From Oasisia sp. SBJ-2009 (taxonomy: Eukaryota > Annelida > Polychaeta > Sabellida > Siboglinidae), in contig OZ024856.1 of assembly GCA_964017155.1 (NCBI GenBank), positions 312,501 to 376,500 on the forward strand: a stretch of 64,000 nt of DNA. Reading direction: 5' to 3'. The translations under genes were made by a program, and so were the position numbers. The notes beneath the pieces were generated by a model that saw only the letters and a program-made list of their open reading frames with translations, was not told the DNA's origin and did no database searches. Below, piece after piece: positions 33,286-45,544 of this stretch (position 1 is its first letter; the number at the start of each line of letters is the position of its first letter).

Positions 33286-36072
33286 TTGATACTTGGTTTT
33301 GTTAATTCTATCAATTATAATCATCTTGCGCATATTTATGTTTTATATACAGCGCGTCTTAGCAGACTTTTGAGGTCCAAAAGACAGCGCGGTCGGCATA
33401 AACAAACTGTTTATCGCTCATTTCATATGCTCAGCGCAGTAACATGCACCGCTGCGCTTGCGACTGGCACAAATCGCGCTGTCTTTTCGACCTCAAACGT
33501 TTGCCAAGACGCGCTGTTTATAAAACATAAATACGCGCAAGATGATTATAATGGAATGAATTAATTTAATCAAGTATCAAATGTTGGCAAAAAATAGTGA
33601 TATAATAGCAACATTGAGGTGGGTCCGACTTGTACATAAATGCCAAATAGTGAAATAGTGACCGCTGCGCTTGCGACTGGCAGAAATCGCGCTGTCTTTT
33701 CGACCTCAAAAGTTTGCCAAGACGCGCTGTTTATAAAACATAAATACGCGCAAGATGATTATAATGGAATGAATTAATTTAATCAAGTATCAAATGTTGG
33801 CAAAAATATTGATATAATAGCAACATTGAGGTGGGTCCGACTTGTACATAAGTGCCAAATAGTGAAATACTGAAAACAAATTGAGAGTATACGTGCTTTT
33901 ATGAGAGAGTGCGCGTGAAGGTACGCGCCCGCAAGTGTAGGCATTGATGTACAAGTCGGGCCCACCTCAATGTTGGTATTATAACTGTATATTTGCCAAC
34001 ATTTGATACTTGGTTTTGTTAATTCTATCAATTATAATCATCTTGCGCATATTTATGTTTTATATACAGCGCGTCTTAGCAGACTTTTGAGGTCCAAAAG
34101 ACAGCGCGGTCGGCATAAACAAACTGTTTATCGCTCATTTCATATGCTCAGCGCAGTAACATGCACCGCTGCGCTTGCGACTGGCACAAATCGCGCTGTC
34201 TTTTCGACCTCAAACGTTTGCCAAGACGCGCTGTTTATAAAACATAAATACGCGCAAGATGATTATAATGGAATGAATTAATTTAATCAAGTATCAAATG
34301 TTGGCCAAAATATTGATATAATAGCAACATTGAGGTGGGTCCGACTTGTACATAAGTGCCAAATAGTGAAATACTGAAAACAAATTGAGAGTGTACGTGC
34401 TTTTATGAGAGAGTGCGCGTGAAGGTACGCGCCCGCAAGTGTAGGCATTGATGTACAAGTCGGGCCCACCTCAATGTTGGTAGTATAACTGTATATTTGC
34501 CAACATTTGATACTTGATTTTGTTAATTCAATCAATGGTATTCATCTTGCGCATATTTATGTTTTATATACAGCGCGTCTTAGCAGACTTTTGAGGTCGA
34601 AAAGACAGCGTGGTCGGCATAAACAAACTGTTTGTCGCCCATTTCATATGCACTGCCCAGTAACATGCACCTCTGCGCTTGCGACTGGCACAAATCGCGC
34701 TGTCTTTTCGACCTGAAAAGTTTGCCAAGACGCGCTGTTTATAAAACAAAAATACGCGCAAGATGATTATAATTGAATGAATTAATTTAATAAAGTATCA
34801 AATGTTGGCAAAAATACAGATATAATAGCAACAATGAGGTGGGTCCGACTTGTACATAAATGCCTAAAAGTGAAATAGTGACCGCTGCGCTTGCGACTGG
34901 CACAAATCGCGCTGTCTTTTCGACCTCAAAAATTTGCCAAGACGCGATGTTTATAAAACATAAATACGCGCAAGATGATTATAATTGAATGAATTAATGT
35001 AATCAAGTATCAAATGTTGGCAAAAATACTGATATAATAGCAACATTGAGGTGGGTCCGACTTGTACATAAGTGCCAAATAGTGAAATAGTGTCCGCTGC
35101 GCTTGCGACTGGCACAAATCGCGCTGTCTTTTCGACCTCAAAAGTTTGCCAAGACGCGCTGTTTATAAAACATAAATACGCGCAAAATGATTATAATTGA
35201 ATGAATTAATTTAATCAAGTATCAAATGTTGGCAAAAATACTGATATAATAGCAACATTGAGGTGGGTCCGACTTGTACATAAGTGCCAAATAGTGAAAT
35301 AGTGACCGCTGCGCTTGCGACTGGCACAAATCGCGCTGTCTTTTCGACCTCAAAAGTTTGCCAAGACGCGCTGTTTATAAAACATAAATACGCGCAAGAT
35401 GATTATAATTGAATGAATTAATTTAATCAAGTATCAAATGTTGGCAAAAAATAGTGATATAATAGCAACATTGAGGTGGGTCCGACTTGTACATAAATGC
35501 CAAATAGTGAAATAGTGACCGCTGCGCTTGCGACTGGCACAAATCGCGCTGTCTTTTCGACCTCAAAAGTTTGCCAAGACGCGCTGTTTATAAAACATAA
35601 ATACGCGCAAGATGATTATAATTGAATGAATTAATTTAATCAAGTATCAAATGTTGGCAAAAAATAGTGATATAATAGCAACATTGAGGTGGGTCCGACT
35701 TGTACATAAATGCCAAATAGTGAAATAGTGACCGCTGCGCTTGCGACTGGCACAAATCGCGCTGTCTTTTCGACCTCAAAAGTTTGCCAAGACGCGCTGT
35801 TTATAAAACATAAATACGCGCAAGATGATTATAATGGAATGAATTAATTTAATCAAGTATCAAATGTTGGCATAAATATTGATATAATAGCAACATTGAG
35901 GTGGGTCCGACTTGTACATAAGTGCCAAATAGTGAAATACTGAAAACAAATTGAGAGTATACGTGCTTTTATGAGAGAGTGCGCGTGAAGGTACGCGCCC
36001 GCAAGTGTAGGCATTTATGTACAAGTCGGGCCCACCTCAATGTTGGTATTATAACTGTATATTTGCCAACAT
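33286..36072 (+). repeat. 2574-bp block, copy 2, expanded to 2787 bp: A, s, A, B, s x5
   Basis: Anchors are 33286, 34003 and 34507. It is collinear with copy 1 at an offset of 2574 bp up to the run of short units, which has five members here instead of four. The 213-bp difference is exactly one short unit. Confidence 0.86.
34865..35926 (+). repeat. Run of five short units, the longest in the window
   Basis: Junctions lie at 34881, 35093, 35305, 35518 and 35731, spaced 212, 212, 213 and 213 bp. The second keeps TCCGCTGCG shared with 32519. The units at 35305-35517 and 35518-35730 look like a fresh duplicate pair, both ending in AAATGCCAAATAGTG. This is the longest stretch of the window (1062 bp) without an inverted arm. 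Confidence 0.88.
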
Positions 36073-37080
36073 TTGATACTTGGTTTTGTTAATTCTATCA
36101 ATTATAATCATCTTGCTCATATTTATGTTTTATATACAGCGCGTCTTAGCAGACTTTTGAGGTCCAAAAGACAGCGCGGTCGGCATAAACAAACTGTTTA
36201 TCGCTCATTTCATATGCTCAGCGCAGTAACATGCACCGCTGCGCTTGCGACTGGCACAAATCGCGCTGTCTTTTCGACCTCAAACGTTTGCCAAGACGCG
36301 CTGTTTATAAAACATAAATACGCGCAAGATGATTATAATGGAATGAATTAATTTAATCAAGTATCAAATGTTGGCCAAAATATTGATATAATAGCAACAT
36401 TGAGGTGGGTCCGACTTGTACATAAGTGCCAAATAGTGAAATACTGAAAACAAATTGAGAGTGTACGTGCTTTTATGAGAGAGTGCGCGTGAAGGTACGC
36501 GCCCGCAAGTGTAGGCATTTATGTACAAGTCGGGCCCACCTCAATGTTGGTAGTATAACTGTATATTTGCCAACATTTGATACTTGATTTTGTTAATTCA
36601 ATCAATGATATTCATCTTGCGCATATTTATGTTTTATATACAGCGCGTCTTAGCAGACTTTTGAGGTCGAAAAGACAGCGTGGTCGGCATAAACAAACTG
36701 TTTGTCGCCCATTTCATATGCACTGCCCAGTAACATGCACCTCTGCGCTTGCGACTGGCACAAATCGCGCTGTCTTTTCGACCTGAAAAGTTTGCCAAGA
36801 CGCGCTGTTTATAAAACATAAATACGCGCAAGATGATTATAATGGAATGAATTAATTTAATCAAGTATCAAATGTTGGCAAAAATATTGATATAATAGCA
36901 ACATTGAGGTGGGTCCGACTTGTACATAAGTGCCAAATAGTGAAATACTGAAAACAAATTGAGAGTATGCGTGCTTTTATGAGAGAGTGCGCGTGAAGGT
37001 ACGCGCCCGCAAGTGTAGGCATTTATGTACAAGTCGGGCCCACCTCAATGTTGGTATTATAACTGTATATTTGCCAACAT
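36073..37080 (+). repeat. Two long units A, B without short units
   Basis: Anchors are 36073 and 36577, followed directly by A at 37081 and B at 37586. These four consecutive long units are one of three runs of four or more (also 343-1857 and 42098-43610). B at 36577 carries CTGAAAAG typical of C in its following arm. The A unit has CTTGCTCATATTT near 36113 in place of CTTGCGCATATTT. Confidence 0.83.
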
Positions 37081-39230
37081 TTGATACTTGGTTTTGTTAA
37101 TTCTATCAATTATAATCATCTTGCGCATATTTATGTTTTATATACAGCGCGTCTTAGCAGACTTTTGAGGTCCAAAAGACAGCGCGGTCGGCATAAACAA
37201 ACTGTTTATCGCTCATTTCATATGCTCAGCGCAGTAACATGCACCGCTGCGCTTGCGACTGGCACAAATCGCGCTGTCTTTTCGACCTCAAACGTTTGCC
37301 AAGACGCGCTGTTTATAAAACATAAATACGCGCAAGATGATTATAATGGAATGAATTAATTTAATCAAGTATCAAATGTTGGCAAAAAATAGTGATATAA
37401 TAGCAACATTGAGGTGGGTCCGACTTGTACATAAGTGCCAAATAGTGAAATACTGAAAACAAATTGAGAGTATACGTGCTTTTATGAGAGAGTGCGCGTG
37501 AAGGTACGCGCCCGCAAGTGTAGGCATTTATGTACAAGTCGGGCCCACCTCAATGTTGGTAGTATAACTGTATATTTGCCAACATTTGATACTTGATTTT
37601 GTTAATACAATCAATGATATTCATCTTGCGCATATTTATGTTTTATTTACAGCGCGTCTTAGCAGACTTTTGAGGTCGAAAAGACAGCGTGGTCGGCATA
37701 AACAAACTGTTTGTCGCCCATTTCATATGCACTGCCCAGTAACATGCACCTCTGCGCTTGCGACTGGCACAAATCGCGCTGTCTTTTCGACCTGAAAAGT
37801 TTGCCAAGACGCGCTGTTTATAAAACATAAATACGCGCAAGATGATTATAATTGAATGAATTAATTTAATAAAGTATCAAATGTTGGCAAAAATACAGAT
37901 ATAATAGCAACAATGAGGTGGGTCCGACTTGTACATAAATGCCTAAAAGTGAAATAGTGACCGCTGCGCTTGCGACTGGCACAAATCGCGCTGTCTTTTC
38001 GACCTCAAAAATTTGCCAAGACGCGATGTTTATAAAACATAAATACGCGCAAGATGATTATAATTGAATGAATTAATGTAATCAAGTATCAAATGTTGGC
38101 AAAAATACTGATATAATAGCAACATTGAGGTGGGTCCGACTTGTACATAAGTGCCAAATAGTGAAATAGTGACCGCTGCGCTTGCGACTGGCACAAATCG
38201 CGCTGTCTTTTCGACCTCAAAAGTTTGCCAAGACGCGCTGTTTATAAAACATAAATACGCGCAAGATGATTATAATGGAATGAATTAATTTAATCAAGTA
38301 TCAAATGTTGGCAAAAATATTGATATAATAGCAACATTGAGGTGGGTCCGACTTGTACATAAGTGCCAAATAGTGAAATACTGAAAACAAATTGAGAGTA
38401 TGCGTGCTTTTATGAGAGAGTGCGCGTGAAGGTACGCGCCCGCAAGTGTAGGCATTTATGTACAAGTCGGGCCCACCTCAATGTTGGTATTATAACTGTA
38501 TATTTGCCAACATTTGATACTTGGTTTTGTTAATTCTATCAATTATAATCATCTTGCGCATATTTATGTTTTATATACAGCGCGTCTTAGCAGACTTTTG
38601 AGGTCCAAAAGACAGCGCGGTCGGCATAAACAAACTGTTTATCGCTCATTTCATATGCTCAGCGCAGTAACATGCACCGCTGCGCTTGCGACTGGCACAA
38701 ATCGCGCTGTCTTTTCGACCTCAAAAGTTTGCCAAGACGCGCTGTTTATAAAACATAAATACGCGCAAGATGATTATAATTGAATGAATTAATTTAATCA
38801 AGTATCAAATGTTGGCAAAAAATAGTGATATAATAGCAACATTGAGGTGGGTCCGACTTGTACATAAATGCCAAATAGTGAAATAGTGACCGCTGCGCTT
38901 GCGACTGGCACAAATCGCGCTGTCTTTTCGACCTCAAAAGTTAGCCAAGACGCGCTGTTTATAAAACATAAATACGCGCAAGATGATTATAATGGAATGA
39001 ATTAATTTAATCAAGTATCAAATGTTGGCAAACATATTGATATAATAGCAACATTGAGGTGGGTCCGACTTGTACATAAGTGCCAAATAGTGAAATACTG
39101 AAAACAAATTGAGAGTATGCGTGCTTTTATGAGAGAGTGCGCGTGAAGGTACGCGCCCGCAAGTGTAGGCATTTATGTACAAGTCGGGCCCACCTCAATG
39201 TTGTTATTATAACTGTATATTTGCCAACAT
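37081..39230 (+). repeat. 2150-bp block, copy 1: A, B, s, s, A, s
   Basis: Anchors are 37081, 37586 and 38514. Shared private markers with copy 2 are GTTAATACAATCAATG and TTTTATTTACAGCG in B, GAGTATGCGTGC in spacer 1, and GTTAGCCAAG in the last short unit. The left arm before the B unit carries AAAAAATAGTGATA, normally a short-unit variant. Confidence 0.87.
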
Positions 39231-41380
39231 TTGATACTTGGTTTTGTTAATTCTATCAATTATAATCATCTTGCGCATATTTATGTTTTATATACAGCGC
39301 GTCTTAGCAGACTTTTGAGGTCCAAAAGACAGCGCGGTCGGCATAAACAAACTGTTTATCGCTCATTTCATATGCTCAGCGCAGTAACATGCACCGCTGC
39401 GCTTGCGACTGGCACAAATCGCGCTGTCTTTTCGACCTCAAACGTTTGCCAAGACGCGCTGTTTATAAAACATAAATACGCGCAAGATGATTATAATGGA
39501 ATGAATTAATTTAATCAAGTATCAAATGTTGGCAAAAAATAGTGATATAATAGCAACATTGAGGTGGGTCCGACTTGTACATAAGTGCCAAATAGTGAAA
39601 TACTGAAAACAAATTGAGAGTATACGTGCTTTTATGAGAGAGTGCGCGTGAAGGTACGCGCCCGCAAGTGTAGGCATTTATGTACAAGTCGGGCCCACCT
39701 CAATGTTGGTAGTATAACTGTATATTTGCCAACATTTGATACTTGATTTTGTTAATACAATCAATGATATTCATCTTGCGCATATTTATGTTTTATTTAC
39801 AGCGCGTCTTAGCAGACTTTTGAGGTCGAAAAGACAGCGTGGTCGGCATAAACAAACTGTTTGTCGCCCATTTCATATGCACTGCCCAGTAACATGCACC
39901 TCTGCGCTTGCGACTGGCACAAATCGCGCTGTCTTTTCGACCTGAAAAGTTTGCCAAGACGCGCTGTTTATAAAACATAAATACGCGCAAGATGATTATA
40001 ATTGAATGAATTAATTTAATAAAGTATCAAATGTTGGCAAAAATACAGATATAATAGCAACAATGAGGTGGGTCCGACTTGTACATAAATGCCTAAAAGT
40101 GAAATAGTGACCGCTGCGCTTGCGACTGGCACAAATCGCGCTGTCTTTTCGACCTCAAAAATTTGCCAAGACGCGATGTTTATAAAACATAAATACGCGC
40201 AAGATGATTATAATTGAATGAATTAATGTAATCAAGTATCAAATGTTGGCAAAAATACTGATATAATAGCAACATTGAGGTGGGTCCGACTTGTACATAA
40301 GTGCCAAATAGTGAAATAGTGACCGCTGCGCTTGCGACTGGCACAAATCGCGCTGTCTTTTCGACCTCAAAAGTTTGCCAAGACGCGCTGTTTATAAAAC
40401 ATAAATACGCGCAAGATGATTATAATGGAATGAATTAATTTAATCAAGTATCAAATGTTGGCAAAAATATTGATATAATAGCAACATTGAGGTGGGTCCG
40501 ACTTGTACATAAGTGCCAAATAGTGAAATACTGAAAACAAATTGAGAGTATGCGTGCTTTTATGAGAGAGTGCGCGTGAAGGTACGCGCCCGCAAGTGTA
40601 GGCATTTATGTACAAGTCGGGCCCACCTCAATGTTGGTATTATAACTGTATATTTGCCAACATTTGATACTTGGTTTTGTTAATTCTATCAATTATAATC
40701 ATCTTGCGCATATTTATGTTTTATATACAGCGCGTCTTAGCAGACTTTTGAGGTCCAAAAGACAGCGCGGTCGGCATAAACAAACTGTTTATCGCTCATT
40801 TCATATGCTCAGCGCAGTAACATGCACCGCTGCGCTTGCGACTGGCACAAATCGCGCTGTCTTTTCGACCTCAAAAGTTTGCCAAGACGCGCTGTTTATA
40901 AAACATAAATACGCGCAAGATGATTATAATTGAATGAATTAATTTAATCAAGTATCAAATGTTGGCAAAAAATAGTGATATAATAGCAACATTGAGGTGG
41001 GTCCGACTTGTACATAAATGCCAAATAGTGAAATAGTGACCGCTGCGCTTGCGACTGGCACAAATCGCGCTGTCTTTTCGACCTCAAAAGTTAGCCAAGA
41101 CGCGCTGTTTATAAAACATAAATACGCGCAAGATGATTATAATGGAATGAATTAATTTAATCAAGTATCAAATGTTGGCAAACATATTGATATAATAGCA
41201 ACATTGAGGTGGGTCCGACTTGTACATAAGTGCCAAATAGTGAAATACTGAAAACAAATTGAGAGTATGCGTGCTTTTATGAGAGAGTGCGCGTGAAGGT
41301 ACGCGCCCGCAAGTGTAGGCATTTATGTACAAGTCGGGCCCACCTCAATGTTGTTATTATAACTGTATATTTGCCAACAT
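39231..41380 (+). repeat. 2150-bp block, copy 2: A, B, s, s, A, s
   Basis: Anchors are 39231, 39736 and 40664. It is collinear with copy 1 at 2150 bp for every anchor, and I noticed almost no differences. GGCAAACATATTG and TTGTTATTATAAC, upstream of 39231, recur upstream of 41381, so the duplicated tract extends slightly past the drawn edges. Confidence 0.87.
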
Positions 41381-42601
41381 TTGATACTTGGTTTTGTTAA
41401 TTCTATCAATTATAATCATCTTGCGCATATTTATGTTTTATATACAGCGCGTCTTAGCAGACTTTTGAGGTCCAAAAGACAGCGCGGTCGGCATAAACAA
41501 ACTGTTTATCGCTCATTTCATATGCTCAGCGCAGTAACATGCACCGCTGCGCTTGCGACTGGCACAAATCGCGCTGTCTTTTCGACCTCAAACGTTTGCC
41601 AAGACGCGCTGTTTATAAAACATAAATACGCGCAAGATGATTATAATGGAATGAATTAATTTAATCAAGTATCAAATGTTGGCAAAAAATAGTGATATAA
41701 TAGCAACATTGAGGTGGGTCCGACTTGTACATAAATGCCAAATAGTGAAATAGTGACCGCTGCGCTTGCGACTGGCAGAAATCGCGCTGTCTTTTCGACC
41801 TCAAAAGTTTGCCAAGACGCGCTGTTTATAAAACATAAATACGCGCAAGATGATTATAATGGAATGAATTAATTTAATCAAGTATCAAATGTTGGCAAAA
41901 ATATTGATATTATAGCAACATTGAGGTGGGTCCGACTTGTACATAAGTGCCAAATAGTGAAATACTGAAAACAAATTGAGAGTATACGTGCTTTTATGAG
42001 AGAGTGCGCGTGAAGGTACGCGCCCGCAAGTGTAGGCATTTATGTACAAGTCGGGCCCACCTCAATGTTGGTATTATAACTGTATATTTGCCAACATTTG
42101 ATACTTGGTTTTGTTAATTCTATCAATTATAATCATCTTGCGCATATTTATGTTTTATATACAGCGCGTCTTAGCAGACTTTTGAGGTCCAAAAGACAGC
42201 GCGGTCGGCATAAACAAACTGTTTATCGCTCATTTCATATGCTCAGCGCAGTAACATGCACCGCTGCGCTTGCGACTGGCACAAATCGCGCTGTCTTTTC
42301 GACCTCAAACGTTTGCCAAGACGCGCTGTTTATAAAACATAAATACGCGCAAGATGATTATAATGGAATGAATTTATTTAATCAAGTATCAAATGTTGGC
42401 CAAAATATTGATATAATAGCAACATTGAGGTGGGTCCGACTTGTACATAAGTGCCAAATAGTGAAATACTGAAAACAAATTGAGAGTATACGTGCTTTTA
42501 TGAGAGAGTGCGCGTGAAGGTACGCGCCCGCAAGTGTAGGCATTTATGTACAAGTCGGGCCCACCTCAATGTTGGTAGTATAACTGTATATTTGCCAACA
42601 T

Positions 42602-42889
42602 TTGATACTTGATTTTGTTAATTCAATCAATGATATTCATCTTGCGCATATTTATGTTTTATATACAGCGCGTCTTAGCAGACTTTTGAGGTCGAAAAGA
42701 CAGCGTGGTCGGCATAAACAAACTGTTTGTCGCCCATTTCATATGCACTGCCCAGTAACATGCACCGCTCCGCTTGCGACTGGCACAAATCGCGCTGTCT
42801 TTTCGACCTGAAAAGTTTGCCAAGACGCGCTGTTTACAAAACATAAATACCCGCAAGATGATTATAATTGAATGAATTAATTTAATCAA
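42602..42889 (+). repeat. Chimeric B/C long unit
   Basis: The unit is B through CTGTTTGTCGCCC and CTGCCCAGTAACATG, then C from GCACCGCTCCGCTTG. It continues with C-type CTGAAAAG, TTTACAAAACAT and ATACCCGC, and then the GTCCTACTTG typical before D. The switch lies around 42752-42768. In effect a B-s-C segment has been reduced to a single unit, preserving the B left neighbour and D right neighbour. Confidence 0.83.
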
Positions 42890-43105
42890 GTATCAAATGT
42901 TGGCAAAAATACTGATATAATAGCAACATTGAGGTGGGTCCTACTTGTACATAAGTGCCAAATAGTGAAATACTGAAAACAAATTGAGAGTATACGTGCT
43001 TTTATGAGAGAGTGCGCGTGAAGGTACGCGCCCGCAAGTGTAGGCATTGATGTACAAGTCGGGCCCACCTGAATTTTGCTATTATAACTGTATCTTTGCC
43101 AACAT

Positions 43106-43384
43106 TTGATACTTGATTTTGTTAATTCAATCAATTATAATCATCTTGCGCATATTTATGTTTTATATACAGCGCGTCTTAGCAGACTTTTGAGGTCCAA
43201 AAGACAGCGCGGTCGGCATAAACAAACTGTTTATCGCTCATTTCATATGCTCAGCGCAGTAACATGCACCGCTGCGCTTGCGACTGGCACAAATCGCGCT
43301 GTCTTTTCGACCTCAAACGTTTGCCAAGACGCGCTGTTTATAAAACATAAATACGCGCAAGATGATTATAATGGAATGAATTAA
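43106..43384 (+). repeat. Chimeric D/A long unit
   Basis: Upstream and start are D (TTTTGCTATTATAACTG, TTAATTCAATCAATTATAAT). From CATATTTATG at about 43151 the unit is family A (AGCGCGTCTT, GGTCCAAAAG, ATGCTCAGCGCAG). The switch is narrow, between about 43140 and 43157. Spacing to both neighbours is exactly 504 bp. Confidence 0.83.
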
Positions 43385-44325
43385 TTTAATCAAGTATCAA
43401 ATGTTGGCCAAAATATTGATATAATAGCAACATTGAGGTGGGTCCGACTTGTACATAAGTGCCAAATAGTGAAATACTGAAAACAAATTGAGAGTATACG
43501 TGCTTTTATGAGAGAGTGCGCGTGAAGGTACGCGCCCGCAAGTGTAGGCATTTATGTACAAGTCGGGCCCACCTCAATGTTGGTAGTATAACTGTATATT
43601 TGCCAACATTTGATACTTGATTTTGTTAATTCAATCAATGATATTCATCTTGCGCATATTTATGTTTTATATACAGCGCGACTTAGCAGACTTTTGAGGT
43701 CGAAAAGACAGCGTGGTCGGCATAAACAAACTGTTTGTCGCCCATTTCATATGCACTGCCCAGTAACATGCACCTCTGCGCTTGCGACTGGCACAAATCG
43801 CGCTGTCTTTTCGACCTGAAAAGTTTGCCAAGACGCGCTGTTTATAAAACATAAATACGCGCAAGATGATTATAATTGAATGAATTAATTTAATAAAGTA
43901 TCAAATGTTGGCAAAAATAGAGATATAATAGCAACAATGAGGTGGGTCCGACTTGTACATAAATGCCTAAAAGTGAAATAGTGACCGCTGCGCTTGCGAC
44001 TGGCACAAATCGCGCTGTCTTTTCGACCTCAAAAATTTGCCAAGACGCGATGTTTATAAAACATAAATACGCGCAAGATGATTATAATGGAATGAATTAA
44101 TTTAATCAAGTATCAAATGTTGGCAAAAATATTGATATAATAGCAACATTGAGGTGGGTCCGACTTGTACATAAGTGCCAAATAGTGAAATACTGAAAAC
44201 AAATTGAGAGTATGCGTGCTTTTATGAGAGAGTGCGCGTGAAGGTACGCGCCCGCAAGTGTAGGCATTTATGTACAAGTCGGGCCCACCTCAATGTTGGT
44301 ATTATAACTGTATATTTGCCAACAT

Positions 44326-44604
44326 TTGATACTTGGTTTTGTTAATTCTATCAATTATAATCATCTTGCGCATATTTATGTTTTATATACAGCGCGTCTT
44401 AGCAGACTTTTGAGGTCGAAAAGACAGCGTGGTCGGCATAAACAAACTGTTTGTCGCCCATTTCATATGCACTGCCCAGTAACATGTACCTCTGCGCTTG
44501 CGACTGGCACAAATCGCGCTGTCTTTTCGACCTCAAAAGTTTGCCAAGACGCGCTGTTTATAAAACATAAATACGCGCAAGATGATTATAATGGAATGAA
44601 TTAA
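44326..44604 (+). repeat. Chimeric A/B long unit, independent of 27131
   Basis: The start is A (ACTTGGTTTTGTTAATTCTA, TTATAATCATC), then B from GGTCGAAAAGACAGCGTGG near 44415. It differs from the chimera at 27131 in the B part (CAGCGTGG and GGCATAAAC here; CAGCGTTG and GGTATAAAC there), so the two crossovers look independent. It has a private ACATGTACC near 44484. Confidence 0.82.
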
Positions 44605-45544
44605 TTTAATCAAGTATCAAATGTTGGCAAAAATATTGATATAATAGCAACATTGAGGTGGGTCCGACTTGTACATAAGTGCCAAATAGTGAAATACTGA
44701 AAACAAATTGAGAGTATACGTGCTTTTATGAGAGAGTGCGCGTGAAGGTACGCGCCCGCAAGTGTAGGCATTTATGTACAAGTCGGGCCCACCTCAATGT
44801 TGGTAGTATAACTGTATATTTGCCAACATTTGATACTTGGTTTTGTTAATTCTATCAATTATAATCATCTTGCGCATATTTATGTTTTATATACAGCGCG
44901 TCTTAGCAGACTTTTGAGGTCCAAAAGACAGCGCGGTCGGCATAAACAAACTGTTTATCGCTCATTTCATATGCTCAGCGCAGTAACATGCACCGCTGCG
45001 CTTGCGACTGGCACAAATCGCGCTGTCTTTTCGACCTCAAAAGTTTGCCAAGACGCGCTGTTTATAAAACATAAATACGCGCAAGATGATTATAATTGAA
45101 TGAATTAATTTAATAAAGTATCAAATGTTGGCAAAAATACAGATATAATAGCAACAATGAGGTGGGTCCGACTTGTACATAAATGCCTAAAAGTGAAATA
45201 GTGACCGCTGCGCTTGCGACTGGCACAAATCGCGCTGTCTTTTCGACCTCAAAAATTTGCCAAGACGCGATGTTTATAAAACATAAATACGCGCAAGATG
45301 ATTATAATTGAATGAATTAATTTAATCAAGTATCAAATGTTGGCAAAAATACTGATATAATAGCAACATTGAGGTGGGTCCGACTTGTATATAAGTGCCA
45401 AATAGTGAAATACTGAAAACAATTGAGAGTATACGTGCTTTTATGAGAGAGTGCGCGTGAAGGTACGGGCCCGCAAGTGTTGGCACTTATGTACAAGTCG
45501 GGCCCACCTCAATTTTGGTATAATAACTGTATCTTTGCCAACAT

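Larger units (their letters stand above)
41381..45544 (+). repeat. Chimera-rich zone: A, s, A, B/C, D/A, B, s, A/B, A, s
   Basis: Anchors are 41381, 42098, 42602, 43106, 43610, 44326 and 44830. Three of seven long units are chimeric, and several family neighbours seen elsewhere (C next to D) are missing. The short unit after 41381 carries GGCAGAAATCGC (near 41775), also found in the 2574-bp blocks. A TAA to TTA change near 42374 lengthens one chance reading frame and has no evident meaning. Confidence 0.83.

Noticed and set aside
37081..41380. Near-identical blocks as an assembly artefact
   Set aside because: Not provable from sequence alone. Other block pairs differ by single bases and whole short units, which argues for real duplications, so the blocks are reported with spanning reads suggested as the check.
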